A stretch of 64,000 bases of DNA from Mycobacterium scrofulaceum (GCF_002086735.1 NZ_MVIJ01000028.1:1-64000); one strand, 5' to 3'; shown: positions 24,991 through 33,477, counted from the stretch's first letter. A program made the numbers and translations. Notes: a model not told the origin generated them from the letters alone.

Positions 24991-26694
24991 GTGACAACGC
25001 ACAGTACGACCATTCCTGCTGGACTTCCCGTGTCCGACACGACGGTGGACCTACTCGTGATCGGTTCGGGAACCGGCATGGCCGCAGCACTCGCCGCCCA
25101 CGACCGGGGGCTCTCCGTGCTGATTGTCGAAAAGTCCTCGTACGTGGGTGGTTCGACCGCACGTTCCGGTGGCGCGCTGTGGCTGCCCGCGGGCCCAGTG
25201 CTGCAGCGGGCCGGTGCCAACGACACCGCCGAGCGTGCCGCCACCTATCTTGACTCCGTTGTCGCGGGCTCAGCCCCGCCTCCGCGTTCCGCGGGATTTT
25301 TGACACATCTCTCCGCGACCGTCGAGCTGCTCGAACGAACGACTCCGATGCGGCTGTTTTGGGCCCGGGAATACTCCGACTACCACCCCGAAGAGCCCGG
25401 TGGCAGCGCAGCCGGGCGTACCTGCGAGTGCCGGCCCCTGGACACTGCCGTCCTGGGCGAATACCGCAGTCGGCTGCGGCCCGGGGTCATGGAGTCCGGC
25501 CTATCCATCCCGACAACGGGCGCGGACTATCGTTGGCTCAATCTGGTTGCGCGGGTGCCGCGCAAGGGAATTCCGACCCTGGCGAAGCGAGTGGCCCAGG
25601 GTCTGGGTGGCCGCCTGCTTGGCCGGCACTATGCCGCGGGCGGCCAAGCCCTGGCCGCCGCCCTCTTCGCCGGTGTATTGCGGGCTCAGATCCCGGTGTG
25701 GACCGACACCACCTTGCTGCGTCTGGTCGGCGACGACGACCGCGTCAGCGGGGCGGTTGTCGGCCATGGTGACCGCGAAGTGACCGTCACGGCCCGGCAC
25801 GGGGTGGTGCTGGCCACCGGTGGCTTTGACCACTGCATGGAGATGCGCTGGAAATTTCAGTCCGAGGCACTCGACCCCAACGTCAGCCTGGGCGCTGACT
25901 CCAATACCGGCGAGGGGATCCGCGTCGCCCAAGAACTGGGTGCAGACATCGATCTGATGGACCAGGCTTGGTGGTTTCCCGCGATCGCCCCGCTGCCGGG
26001 CAAGGCGCCCGCGGTCATGCTCGCCGAGCGATCACTTCCGGGCTGCCTCATCGTCAACCAAAACGGGCATCGATTCGCCAACGAGTCGGCCGACTATATG
26101 TCGTTCGGACAGCGATTGCTCGAACTAGAGCAGTCCGGGCAACCGGTAGAAGCGATGTGGATCATCTTCGATCAGCAGTACCGCAACAGCTATGTCTTTG
26201 GTGCCGAACTGTTTCCGCGGATGCCCATTCCACAGACCTGGTATGACGCGGGCATCGCGGTGCGCGCCGACAGCCTGCGTGAACTCGGCGCACGGATCGA
26301 CGCTCCGATGTCGGATTTCAAGCAGACGATGACACGCTTCAATGAAAACGCCTCTCTAGGTGAAGATCCCGACTTTGGTCGCGGCCGCAGCGCCTACGAC
26401 CGCTACTACGGAGACCCGACGATAACGCCGAACCCCAACCTGCGACCGTTGATCAAGGGCCCGTTCTACGCCGTGAAAATGGTGCTCAGCGACTTGGGTA
26501 CCTGCGGTGGGCTCAAGGCCGACGAGCGGGCACGGGTGCTGCGCGAAGACGGCACTGTCATTGCCGGGTTGTATGCGATCGGCAACACCGCGGCCAACGC
26601 GTTCGGCGCCACATATCCCGGCGCGGGCGCGACGATCGCCCAGGGATTGGTATACGGCTATATCGCCGCGCGAGACGCCGCCGGTGGCGGTTAG
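24991..26694 (+). CDS. FAD-dependent 3-ketosteroid-delta1-dehydrogenase-like protein (KstD family)
   Basis: A 567-residue flavoprotein with the dinucleotide fold GSGTGM at residues 25-30, followed by EKSSYVGGSTARSGGALWLP, and a C-terminal FAD segment (AIGNTAANAFGATYPGAGATI). Length and layout match KstD enzymes that introduce the C1-C2 double bond of 3-ketosteroids. GTG 24991 is chosen just before the first strand. It is divergent from the KshA-like gene and its stop overlaps that of the convergent PadR gene. KstD-like paralogues with other ring ketones are common, so substrate specificity is inferred. Confidence 0.82.
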   Translation: MTTHSTTIPAGLPVSDTTVDLLVIGSGTGMAAALAAHDRGLSVLIVEKSSYVGGSTARSGGALWLPAGPVLQRAGANDTAERAATYLDSVVAGSAPPPRSAGFLTHLSATVELLERTTPMRLFWAREYSDYHPEEPGGSAAGRTCECRPLDTAVLGEYRSRLRPGVMESGLSIPTTGADYRWLNLVARVPRKGIPTLAKRVAQGLGGRLLGRHYAAGGQALAAALFAGVLRAQIPVWTDTTLLRLVGDDDRVSGAVVGHGDREVTVTARHGVVLATGGFDHCMEMRWKFQSEALDPNVSLGADSNTGEGIRVAQELGADIDLMDQAWWFPAIAPLPGKAPAVMLAERSLPGCLIVNQNGHRFANESADYMSFGQRLLELEQSGQPVEAMWIIFDQQYRNSYVFGAELFPRMPIPQTWYDAGIAVRADSLRELGARIDAPMSDFKQTMTRFNENASLGEDPDFGRGRSAYDRYYGDPTITPNPNLRPLIKGPFYAVKMVLSDLGTCGGLKADERARVLREDGTVIAGLYAIGNTAANAFGATYPGAGATIAQGLVYGYIAARDAAGGG

Positions 26695-27365
26695 TCGGCT
26701 CGGCGCTTGGCTTGGACCTGCTTTTCCACCTCACGCCAGTAGCCGGGTGTGGGGCGGACCTTTCCGGAACCGGGTTTGGCCTTTTGGATGATCGAGTCGG
26801 CGGCATCGATGTCTTTGATCAATTCCAGTGCGAACTCGCGCTCGGCGGCGTAGTACTTGGCGGCCCACCGCAGCGCCAGCACCGAGTAGGCCCAAGCGGG
26901 TTCGTCCTCGGCGCCTTCGGCGTCCTCGACCGCTTTGCGATGCCTGGCCTCGGCGTAGGCGACGTGGTCCTGCAACATCTCCTTGAGCCGAGCGGGAGTG
27001 GTTAGATGGCCGAACGTCACCCGCATCAGCACACTGTGTTTGAGCACCGGCGGATCGACGGGGGCATTGTTGGTCCAGTCGGTGACCGCGTCCAACCCGG
27101 CCGCGGTGATCTTGTAGAGCCGGCGGCTGCGCGTGCCCTCGTCACGCTCGATGCGTGATGTCACAAGCCCCAGGCTTTGGAGCTTCTTCAGCTCGGTATA
27201 GATCTGGCTGTTCGACGGGCTCCAGTAGTAGAGGTCAACGCTCCAGTCGATCCACTTTTTCAGGTCGTAGCCCGAAACTTCCTCTTCGTATGACAGCATG
27301 CCCAGCAACGCCCAACTGGTGGCGGCAAGTGCCGACTTCACCGGCTTGTCACTGGGCTCGGCCAT
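26691..27365 (-). CDS. PadR-family transcriptional regulator (Vir-type C-terminus)
   Basis: A 224-residue regulator with a PadR winged helix at about residues 15-95 (LGMLSYEEEVSGYDLKKW and SNSQIYTELKKLQSLGLV) and a helical C-terminal dimerisation domain (about 115-205) rich in Ala and charged residues. ATG 27365 is followed upstream by a CAGAG/CTCTG inverted repeat. The gene is convergent with the KstD-like gene. It may regulate the ring-degradation genes or the thioesterase; the signal is unknown. Confidence 0.85.
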   Translation of the reverse strand: MAEPSDKPVKSALAATSWALLGMLSYEEEVSGYDLKKWIDWSVDLYYWSPSNSQIYTELKKLQSLGLVTSRIERDEGTRSRRLYKITAAGLDAVTDWTNNAPVDPPVLKHSVLMRVTFGHLTTPARLKEMLQDHVAYAEARHRKAVEDAEGAEDEPAWAYSVLALRWAAKYYAAEREFALELIKDIDAADSIIQKAKPGSGKVRPTPGYWREVEKQVQAKRRAD

Positions 27366-27705
27366 TTTGCCAGATTAACAGCACAGCAGAGATGCCTCTG
27401 TGATATGCCCGCTGGACGGGACGCCACCTTCCGGGCCGCTACCTCATCATTTCACGCTGTTAGTCGATGACCACCGAAGTCGCAGGCGTCGATCCCATGC
27501 GCAGCGTCCCTGCCGTTCTACAGCACGCGGCCCGCACCACGCCCACCGCAACGCCAACGTTCGCCGTGCCACGCCTAAGGGGCCACCCGCCACCGGCTCG
27601 CGGTCCGCTGTCAGTGCGGGTGAAGACCTTGCCGAGCGGCGCCCAGCCACCACGAAATGCCGTTGCTGTTCCGGCATCGCAAAGACCGGGAATTCGAGTC
27701 TACCG
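27366..27705. other. Intergenic region between PadR and thioesterase genes
   Basis: A 340-bp divergent promoter region. Apart from the inverted repeat at 27387-27400 I see no gene, RNA or repeat. Short open frames on both strands here lack family features and ribosome-binding sequences. Confidence 0.55.
27387..27400. promoter_or_regulatory. Inverted repeat CAGAG-ATGC-CTCTG
   Basis: Perfect 5-bp arms with a 4-nt centre, 22 bp upstream of the PadR start codon. PadR proteins often repress their own promoter through short dyads. Weak evidence: position and symmetry only. Confidence 0.35.
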
Positions 27706-28281
27706 ATGACGGACCCATCCTCGACATACGAGCTGCTGGCCGTCTCCGTTCGCAAACTGATCGACGCAACGATCCGAACGGAGTTGGAGCCCAACGCTAT
27801 TTCCGACGCTGCAGCCCAGATCGACGTTATTACAAGCCGATTGAGCGCCGAACAGATGCCTGGATCGTTCGGCGAACGTCCCAGCACCGACGGGCAAGGC
27901 CCCGCTTCAGGCAATGCGGTGATCGGAGTCCGCAACCCGTTGGCTCCCCCCCTCACAATTCACCAGGGAAACGGATTGGTCTGGTCGGAACTCGTCCTCG
28001 GTGCAGCCTATGAAGGTCCGGCGGGTTACGTCCACGGCGGTGTGTGTGCGATGGTGTTGGACCACGTGCTCGGCGCCACCGCCCACAAGCCGGGGCGGCC
28101 CGCGTACACCGGGACGCTGACGCTGCGCTACCACCGGGGAACTCCGCTACTGAAGCCTCTCCGGGCCGAAGCCTGGGTCGACCGCGTCGAAGGGGTCAAG
28201 ACCTTTGCCGTTGGACGGCTCACCGACAGCGATGGCGTAACCGTTTCAGCAGAAGGGGTTTTCATTCATCCGCGGCAGTGA
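27706..28281 (+). CDS. Hotdog-fold thioesterase (PaaI-like)
   Basis: A 191-residue protein. After about 75 low-similarity residues it has a single hotdog domain with the GPAGYVHGGVCAMVLDHVLG helix segment (the HGG-containing active-site motif) and the following TGTLTLRYHRGTPLLKPL strands. Such enzymes hydrolyse acyl-CoA or aryl-CoA thioesters. ATG 27706 opens the domain-bearing frame. It is separated from PadR by 340 bp and converges on dnaB; it looks like the last gene of the accessory patch. Confidence 0.8.
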   Translation: MTDPSSTYELLAVSVRKLIDATIRTELEPNAISDAAAQIDVITSRLSAEQMPGSFGERPSTDGQGPASGNAVIGVRNPLAPPLTIHQGNGLVWSELVLGAAYEGPAGYVHGGVCAMVLDHVLGATAHKPGRPAYTGTLTLRYHRGTPLLKPLRAEAWVDRVEGVKTFAVGRLTDSDGVTVSAEGVFIHPRQ

Positions 28282-28321
28282 ACGGAACGCCGGCGATACG
28301 GCACGCCTACGCCCTATCCCA

Positions 28322-28337
28322 CACACGCATGCGTGTG
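28322..28337. repeat. 16-bp perfect palindrome between convergent genes
   Basis: CACACGCATGCGTGTG is perfectly self-complementary. It lies between the convergent thioesterase and dnaB genes, 41 bp after the former's stop. It could be a protein-binding site or the tip of a bidirectional transcription stop. No loop is available for a stable RNA hairpin, so a DNA-level role is more likely. Confidence 0.4.
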
Positions 28338-28474
28338 GAACACCGCCCCGTCGAAGGGTCCCAACTCGGCCCGCGAGGCTGCCCAGGAAGGCTCGGTGCG
28401 CTGCGAGCCACGTGACCGCGGGAGCCGACGAAATACGGGATGCGGAGGTGTCGATGTCGGACCCTGGCGTCGCG

Positions 28475-31102
28475 TCACCGGGCCATGTTGGCGAAGCGCG
28501 ACAGGTGCAGCTGATGAGCGACGGTGACCGTCTTGGTGGGACCGTTGCGGTGTTTGGCGAGAATGAAATCCGCCTCTCCCCCGCGCGGATCGTCGCGCTC
28601 GAACGCGTCGGGCCGGTTCAGCAGGATGACCATGTCGGCGTCCTGTTCCAGCGATCCCGATTCGCGAAGGTCGGACAGCATCGGCTTCTTGTCGGTGCGC
28701 TGTTCGGGACCGCGGTTGAGCTGGCTGATCGCTACCACTGGGACCTCGAGCTCCTTGGCCAGCAGCTTGAGCTGGCGTGAGAATTCGGACACCTCGAGCT
28801 GCCGCGACTCGACCTTCTTTCCCGACGACATCAGCTGCAGATAATCGACCACCACCAGACGCAGGTCGGCCTTCTGCTTCAGCCGGCGCGCCTTGGCGCG
28901 GATCTCCATCATGGTCAGGTTCGGCGAGTCGTCGATATACAGTGGCGCCTCACTGATTTCGCTCATCCGACGCGCCAGCCGCGTCCAGTCGTCGTCGCTC
29001 ATGCGCCCGGAACGCATGTCGGCGAGTTTGATCTTCGCCTCGGCCGACAGCAGCCGCATGACGATCTCGGACTTACTCATTTCCAATGAGAAGATGACGC
29101 TGGCCAGTCGGTGCTTGATCGAGCACGACCGCATGAAGTCCAGACCAAGCGTGGAGTTATGAGTGGGGATCATTGCCTCGCTCGCCAGATACATGTGGTT
29201 GTCGTTGTCGACCTCCACACAACGCACGGCGACTGACTCGATCGGGCGAACGTCCACGATGAAGCGGGATCCGGAGCGCCGGGTCCCGGTTGTGGCCCGT
29301 CGTTCCTTGTGCTCGATGGCCTTGCGCTGCAACGCGAATACCACGTCATCCGTGGAGAAGGTCAGGGTGTAAGCGATGCTCGACGAGTCGCTCCGGCCCT
29401 TGACGCGCTTGGTCGAGATTTGGCAGCGATAGCCCAGGCTGACGATCAGCTCGGCGACATCACGCGCCAGCCTCTGGTGGGTCACCGAGAATTGGACAGC
29501 GCCGCCCACGGTCACGGTTCCGTCCGTGTCGAGCAGCCCGGCGAGCAGAGCTCGCCGCTGTGTCTCGGACCCCCGCAGATATTCGATAGGGATGTGCTTG
29601 TTCCCGAGCACGCCGAGCGTGCGCAATCGCGCCTGCAAGGTGCCTACGGCGGCGTGGCAGCTCTGGCACAACCGCATCCCCGCCGATGGCGCGGCGCAGC
29701 GAACGCAGACCGGACCCGGCGACGGAGCAGAGACAAACCGCGCCCGGCCGCCGCACGAGCGCCCACAGGTCCGCACCTGACTGGTTTGGGGAACGAAGGA
29801 CTTGCCGCATACCACGCACTGGCGCGGAGCCGGCCCAGCGCTGGGCGGCAACCGCAACTGGTACCGGTAGGGAGCGGAATCCGACGGAACCGCTACGAAC
29901 CCATCCGCTTCGATCCGCATGATGATCTCGGGATCGGCACTGGTGATCTGGGCTGTGGCACTGGTGCCATCCCCAAGCCAGGCGCCCAACGTGTACGGCG
30001 GAATCAAGACCTCGCGATCCGGTAGGTCGAGTGCACGCGCATTGACCACGCTGTGGTTCAGTCGCCGGTCTCGGGTGGCGCAGCGCACGGTTCCGGCGAT
30101 CTCGGCCGTGGTGCGCACCGCGGCGAAGGTGCGTTGATTCTTGTAGCGGTTGTAACCCACCGCCGCAGCTTGCGCCGACTTCCGCGATGCGCGTGTTTCG
30201 GTCAGCCACTGATGCTCTGCGTCGGCGACAATTACCGTCCCGTCCGAGAACTCGACCTCATAGCACGGGCGGCCCAGCATCACCTCGGTGGCGGCCACCA
30301 CACGGGTCGGCTGGCCGTCGGCGCCGAGTAACTCATCACCGACCGCGACATCACCCATCGTCGTCCAGCCGTTCGGCGTGGGCAGCAGCGTGTCCAGCGC
30401 GAGCGCTTTCCCCACGCCGGGCCTGGCCGCGACGATGATCATCTGCCCGGCGTGCAGGCCGTTGGTCACCTCGTCGAGTTCGGTGAAGCCGGTCGGCACG
30501 CCGCGAGAGATGCCACCATTGGAAGCGATGGCATCGATCTCGTCCATCGTCGGCTGCAGCAGGTCTTCGAGCGGAACGAAGTCCTCCGACGTGCGGCGCT
30601 CGGCCACTTCGTAGATCTCCGCCTGCGCGCGGTCGACGATCTCGGCCACGTCGGCGCCCTCGGCGCCGGCGTAGCCGTACTGGACGACCCGGGTACCGGC
30701 CTCGACGAGCCGGCGCAGCAGCGCCTTCTCGGCCACGATGGTCGCGTAGTAGCCGGCATTGGCCGCCGTGGGCACGGTGGAGATCAGGGTGTGCAGATAC
30801 GGCGCACCGCCGATCCGCCGCAACATCCCGCGCCGGTCCAGTTCCGCGGCGACCGTCACCGCGTCGGCCGGCTCGCCGCGGCCGTAGAGGTCAAGGATGG
30901 CGTCGTAGACGTTCTGATGCGCGGGGCGGTAGAAGTCACCCGGCCGCAGCCTCTCGAGCACGTCGGCGATGGCGTCCTTGCTCAGCAGCATGCCGCCCAG
31001 CACCGCCTGCTCGGCGGCAAGGTCCTGCGGTGGCTGGCGGCCGAAGTCCTCACTGGGCGCCGGTGAACCCATGCCCGGCGCCAGGTCATCGACGACCGCC
31101 AC
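28475..31102 (-). CDS. dnaB: Replicative DNA helicase DnaB, intein-containing
   Basis: A precursor of 875 residues: a 458-residue DnaB host interrupted by a 417-residue intein in the Walker A motif. The host N-terminal domain (PPQDLAAEQAVLGGM) and RecA-type motor (VIFSLEMSKSEIVMRLLS, VVDYLQLM, LRESGSLEQDADMVILL) are complete. GTG 31102 is chosen because AGGAGG lies 5 nt upstream and the M. tuberculosis protein starts at this MAVVDDL. It unwinds DNA ahead of the fork. The second mycobacterial intein site (LRESG/SLEQD, used in M. tuberculosis as I recall) is empty. It lies 508 bp after rplI with its own upstream region. Confidence 0.96.
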   Translation of the reverse strand: MAVVDDLAPGMGSPAPSEDFGRQPPQDLAAEQAVLGGMLLSKDAIADVLERLRPGDFYRPAHQNVYDAILDLYGRGEPADAVTVAAELDRRGMLRRIGGAPYLHTLISTVPTAANAGYYATIVAEKALLRRLVEAGTRVVQYGYAGAEGADVAEIVDRAQAEIYEVAERRTSEDFVPLEDLLQPTMDEIDAIASNGGISRGVPTGFTELDEVTNGLHAGQMIIVAARPGVGKALALDTLLPTPNGWTTMGDVAVGDELLGADGQPTRVVAATEVMLGRPCYEVEFSDGTVIVADAEHQWLTETRASRKSAQAAAVGYNRYKNQRTFAAVRTTAEIAGTVRCATRDRRLNHSVVNARALDLPDREVLIPPYTLGAWLGDGTSATAQITSADPEIIMRIEADGFVAVPSDSAPYRYQLRLPPSAGPAPRQCVVCGKSFVPQTSQVRTCGRSCGGRARFVSAPSPGPVCVRCAAPSAGMRLCQSCHAAVGTLQARLRTLGVLGNKHIPIEYLRGSETQRRALLAGLLDTDGTVTVGGAVQFSVTHQRLARDVAELIVSLGYRCQISTKRVKGRSDSSSIAYTLTFSTDDVVFALQRKAIEHKERRATTGTRRSGSRFIVDVRPIESVAVRCVEVDNDNHMYLASEAMIPTHNSTLGLDFMRSCSIKHRLASVIFSLEMSKSEIVMRLLSAEAKIKLADMRSGRMSDDDWTRLARRMSEISEAPLYIDDSPNLTMMEIRAKARRLKQKADLRLVVVDYLQLMSSGKKVESRQLEVSEFSRQLKLLAKELEVPVVAISQLNRGPEQRTDKKPMLSDLRESGSLEQDADMVILLNRPDAFERDDPRGGEADFILAKHRNGPTKTVTVAHQLHLSRFANMAR
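29156..30406 (-). mobile_element. Class 3-type DnaB intein with LAGLIDADG endonuclease and zinc-finger insert
   Basis: The 417-residue intein starts with Ala (after host GVGK) and ends PTHN before host Ser. The N-terminal nucleophile is absent. Instead Trp67 (EHQW), Cys396 (VRCVEVD) and Thr415 (PTHN) give the WCT triad of class 3 inteins, which splice through the block F cysteine. The two dodecapeptides LGAWLGDG (140-147) and LLAGLLDTDG (287-296) mark a LAGLIDADG homing endonuclease. Between them sit eight cysteines (197, 200, 214, 218 and 234, 237, 247, 250) forming two CxxC-based zinc modules. Terminal His416-Asn417 and Ser+1 are intact, so splicing should work. Confidence 0.93.
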
Positions 31103-31107
31103 GGATC

Positions 31108-31113
31108 CCTCCT
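31108..31113 (-). promoter_or_regulatory. Shine-Dalgarno deciding the dnaB start
   Basis: AGGAGG on the minus strand is 5 nt before GTG 31102. It lies inside the longer open frame that would start at 31123, so the shorter protein is favoured. Confidence 0.6.
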
Positions 31114-31312
31114 CCCCTGCCACGCACCCGAACGTACATTCGAAAATCGATCTCGTCAGCGTAAGTCAAGGAGCCGACAATTCCGCCGCACAGCGCTCGC
31201 ACGCCTCGCGCCGGGACGACGTTAGACGTTGCTGGCTAGTAGGTGAAAGGGGCGCTGTTCATGAACCTGTGCATCGTGTGTGCATATCCTTCGACACCTG
31301 TGTTGAGTGGGG

Positions 31313-31321
31313 TGTGGAGAA
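31313..31321 (-). promoter_or_regulatory. DnaA-box-like 9-mer TTCTCCACA
   Basis: One mismatch from the TTGTCCACA mycobacterial box, on the same strand as dnaB and 68 bp downstream (towards dnaB) of the perfect box at 31389-31397. Confidence 0.35.
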
Positions 31322-31388
31322 CCTGTGTATGAATTCAAGGGGCTCTGACATCGCTGCTGTTAAGGGCCATGTAACGCGACGAAATTCG

Positions 31389-31397
31389 TGTGGACAA
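31389..31397 (-). promoter_or_regulatory. DnaA-box-like 9-mer TTGTCCACA upstream of dnaB
   Basis: Exact match to the consensus high-affinity actinobacterial DnaA box, 287 bp upstream of the dnaB start. A 9-mer can occur by chance, but placement before a replication gene and a second near-match nearby make it worth recording. Confidence 0.4.
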
Positions 31398-31579
31398 GAA
31401 TCTCTACGGCGTGTCGTCGCAGGTTACTGCGCCGGGCGTGTTGGCTTTCAGCCATATTTTCGCAGCGTTACGGCAGGGTAAATAGGGGCCGCGGAACACC
31501 CGACGGCAATTGTTCGCTAGGGCTCGCGTCCGCGACCGCCCGCCATGGGCTCCAAAGGCGTGACCGCAGCGCAACTGAG

Positions 31580-31611
31580 CCCGGCGGCGGCCGATGAGGG
31601 CCACCGCCGGG
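31580..31611 (-). terminator. Terminator hairpin after rplI
   Basis: The stem CCCGGCGG/CCGCCGGG continues after one mismatch with GGCC/GGCC around a 5-6 nt loop, 21 bp downstream of the rplI stop. It is very GC-rich and marks the end of the rpsF-ssb-rpsR-rplI transcript. Confidence 0.7.
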
Positions 31612-31631
31612 AAAGAGCAAACGTCGGAGGC

Positions 31632-32090
31632 TTAGCTCTCCGCGACAACCTCGAGGGCGACTTCGACGTCGACCTCGGGATGCAGGTGCACCGACACCGG
31701 GTGGGTGCCGACGGCCTTGATGTGCGACTTGGGCAGTCGGACGATCCGCTTATCCAGGTTGGGTCCGCCGGCCTTCTTGATGGCCGCCACGACGTCACCG
31801 GACGTCACCGAGCCGAACAGCTTCCCGGAGTCGGCCGCCGTCCGCACCGGCAACTGGACGGGGCCCAGCGCCTCGATCGCCGTCTTGAGTTCGTTGGCGT
31901 GCCCGAGGTCGCGCACCGCCTTGCTGTCGCGGGACCGGCGGATCTCGTCGGCCTGCTTCTGCGCACCGCGCGAGGCGACGATCGCCAGGCCGCGCGGGAG
32001 CAGGAAGTTCCGGCCATAACCGTCCTTCACCTCGACCGTTTCGCCGACCGTACCGAGGTGGTCGACGTCAGCCGTCAGAATCAGCTTCAT
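31632..32090 (-). CDS. rplI: 50S ribosomal protein L9
   Basis: A 152-residue protein matching bL9: the N-terminal RNA-binding domain MKLILTADVDHLGTVGETVE with GYGRNFLLPRGLA, a long connecting helix (KQADEIRRSRDSKAVRDLGHANELK), and the C-terminal domain with GKLFGSVTSGDVVAAI and HPVSVHLHPEVDVEV. It is the last gene of the rpsF-ssb-rpsR-rplI operon, 32 bp after rpsR, and is followed by a strong hairpin. Length is as expected. Confidence 0.98.
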   Translation of the reverse strand: MKLILTADVDHLGTVGETVEVKDGYGRNFLLPRGLAIVASRGAQKQADEIRRSRDSKAVRDLGHANELKTAIEALGPVQLPVRTAADSGKLFGSVTSGDVVAAIKKAGGPNLDKRIVRLPKSHIKAVGTHPVSVHLHPEVDVEVALEVVAES

Positions 32091-32122
32091 CGTTTTCGTA
32101 ACTTTCGCTTGGGCTTCGGCTG

Positions 32123-32377
32123 CTATCGCGCCGAGGAGGTGAACGGCAGCAGGGCCACCTCGCGGGCATTCTTCACCGCGATCGCGATGTCGCGCTGGTG
32201 TTGCACGCAGTTGCCGGTGACACGCCGCGCCCGGATCTTGCCGCGCTCACTGATATAGGTGCGCAGCAACGCGGTGTCCTTGTAATCGATCGCTTGCCCC
32301 TTTTTCGCGCAGAAGACACACTTCCGCGTCTTGACCGGCTTTTCCGGAGCCGGACGTCGCTTGCTGGACTTCGCCAT
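32123..32377 (-). CDS. rpsR: 30S ribosomal protein S18, cysteine-containing (C+) form
   Basis: An 84-residue bS18. It keeps the zinc-ribbon cysteines (CVFC near residue 20 and GNCVQHQ near 56), so it is the C+ paralogue, which mycobacteria replace with a cysteine-free copy under zinc starvation. The conserved core YKDTALLRTYISERGKI is intact. It lies 37 bp after ssb and 32 bp before rplI. S18 pairs with S6, encoded by the first gene of the operon. Confidence 0.97.
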   Translation of the reverse strand: MAKSSKRRPAPEKPVKTRKCVFCAKKGQAIDYKDTALLRTYISERGKIRARRVTGNCVQHQRDIAIAVKNAREVALLPFTSSAR

Positions 32378-32414
32378 GACTGTCTTTCTTTCCGTTTCTT
32401 ACTGTTGAAGTGTT

Positions 32415-32942
32415 CTAAAACGGCGGTTCGTCGTCGCCGCCGCCGAAGGACCCCGATGCCGGGGCGCTGCCCCAGGGGTCGTCGGCGGGTGCACCGCTCG
32501 CCGGCGCGGATCCGCCCTGCCGGGCCCCGCCTCCGCCGCCGAAGCCGCCGCCACCGCCACCGCCACCGCCACCGCTGCGACTGGCCTTGTTGACCTTGGC
32601 CGTCGCGTACCGCAGCGACGGCCCGATCTCGTCGACCTCGACCTCGAAGACGGTGCGCTTCTCGCCTTCGCGCGTCTCGAAGGACCGCTGCTTGAGCCGG
32701 CCGGTGACGATCACCCGTGAGCCACGGGTGAGGCTCTCGGCGACGTTCTCGGCGGCCTCGCGCCAGATGTTGCACCGCAGGAAGAGCGCCTCACCGTCTT
32801 TCCATTCCCCGCTCTGGCGGTCATAGATCCGCGGTGTCGACGCCACGGTGAAATTCGCGACGGCGGCACCGGACGGGGTGAACCGCAGTTCGGGGTCGGC
32901 GGTCAGGTTTCCGACAACGGTGATAGTGGTGTCACCAGCCAC
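32415..32942 (-). CDS. ssb: Single-stranded DNA-binding protein
   Basis: A 175-residue SSB. The OB fold (about residues 1-115) has the TITVVGNLTADPELRFTPSG opening and TRGSRVIVTGRLKQRSF. It is followed by a glycine-rich linker with a run of ten glycines, longer than I recall in M. tuberculosis, and the acidic tip DDEPPF that recruits partner proteins. GTG 32942 is supported by a strong AAGGAGGAA Shine-Dalgarno. It sits between rpsF and rpsR, the usual arrangement. Confidence 0.97.
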   Translation of the reverse strand: MAGDTTITVVGNLTADPELRFTPSGAAVANFTVASTPRIYDRQSGEWKDGEALFLRCNIWREAAENVAESLTRGSRVIVTGRLKQRSFETREGEKRTVFEVEVDEIGPSLRYATAKVNKASRSGGGGGGGGGGFGGGGGARQGGSAPASGAPADDPWGSAPASGSFGGGDDEPPF

Positions 32943-33053
32943 AGTTTCCTCCTTGTTCCGCCTGCTACTCGCTGCTCCGACGGTGAATGGCACGTATCCT
33001 CGCTGAGCCTACGCAAGTCCACCGACGGTGGGCCCGCGACTGCGCCACCGGGT

Positions 33054-33344
33054 TTAGTGCTTGTCGGTGCGCATCACCTTGGTGCGCAATACCGACTCGT
33101 TGAGGCTCAGCTGGCGGTCGAGTTCGGAGACCGTCGCCGGCTCGGCCTTCAGGTCGACGACGACGTAGATGCCTTCGGCGTGCTTGGCGATCTCGTAGGC
33201 CAGCCGGCGCCGGCCCCAGATGTCGACCTTGTCGACGGTTCCGCCGTCTTTGCGGACGACGTTGAGGAACGTCTCCAGGGACGGAGCAACAGTGCGCTCG
33301 TCGAGCGTGGGGTCAAGAATGACCATGATTTCGTATGGACGCAT
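33054..33344 (-). CDS. rpsF: 30S ribosomal protein S6
   Basis: A 96-residue bS6 starting MRPYEIMVILDPTLDER, with GTVDKVDIWGRRRLAYEI and a C-terminal LSLNESVLRTKVMR. ATG 33344 follows GGAGGTGGTGAGG; the open frame extends much further upstream but without S6 similarity. It is the first gene of the rpsF-ssb-rpsR-rplI operon. S6 with S18 binds 16S rRNA and, in several bacteria, its own leader. Confidence 0.97.
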   Translation of the reverse strand: MRPYEIMVILDPTLDERTVAPSLETFLNVVRKDGGTVDKVDIWGRRRLAYEIAKHAEGIYVVVDLKAEPATVSELDRQLSLNESVLRTKVMRTDKH

Positions 33345-33477
33345 GGAAACCTCACCACCTCCTCTGGTCTGCACGGCCACGGTCGATCCGCGGCAGGAGG
33401 GTCGCCTGCGTCGGCAACCGCACCAGGCTACCGGACGACGGGGTGACCGGAGAAATCCGTGCGATCGAGCAACCCGG

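Larger units (their letters stand above)
31103..31631. other. Intergenic region between rplI and dnaB
   Basis: A 529-bp stretch. From the rplI side it has a terminator hairpin (31580-31611), then about 250 bp of AT-richer DNA with two DnaA-box-like 9-mers and repeated ACCTGTG words near 31265-31330, and finally the dnaB Shine-Dalgarno. In M. tuberculosis a hypothetical gene (Rv0057) lies here; I see no equivalent coding sequence. A TTGACT at 31164-31169 on the minus strand could be a -35 element for dnaB, but no good -10 follows. Confidence 0.55.

Noticed and set aside
27400..27705. Plus-strand extension of the thioesterase frame
   Set aside because: Arg/Pro-rich, low-complexity and without hotdog similarity; ATG 27706 fits better.
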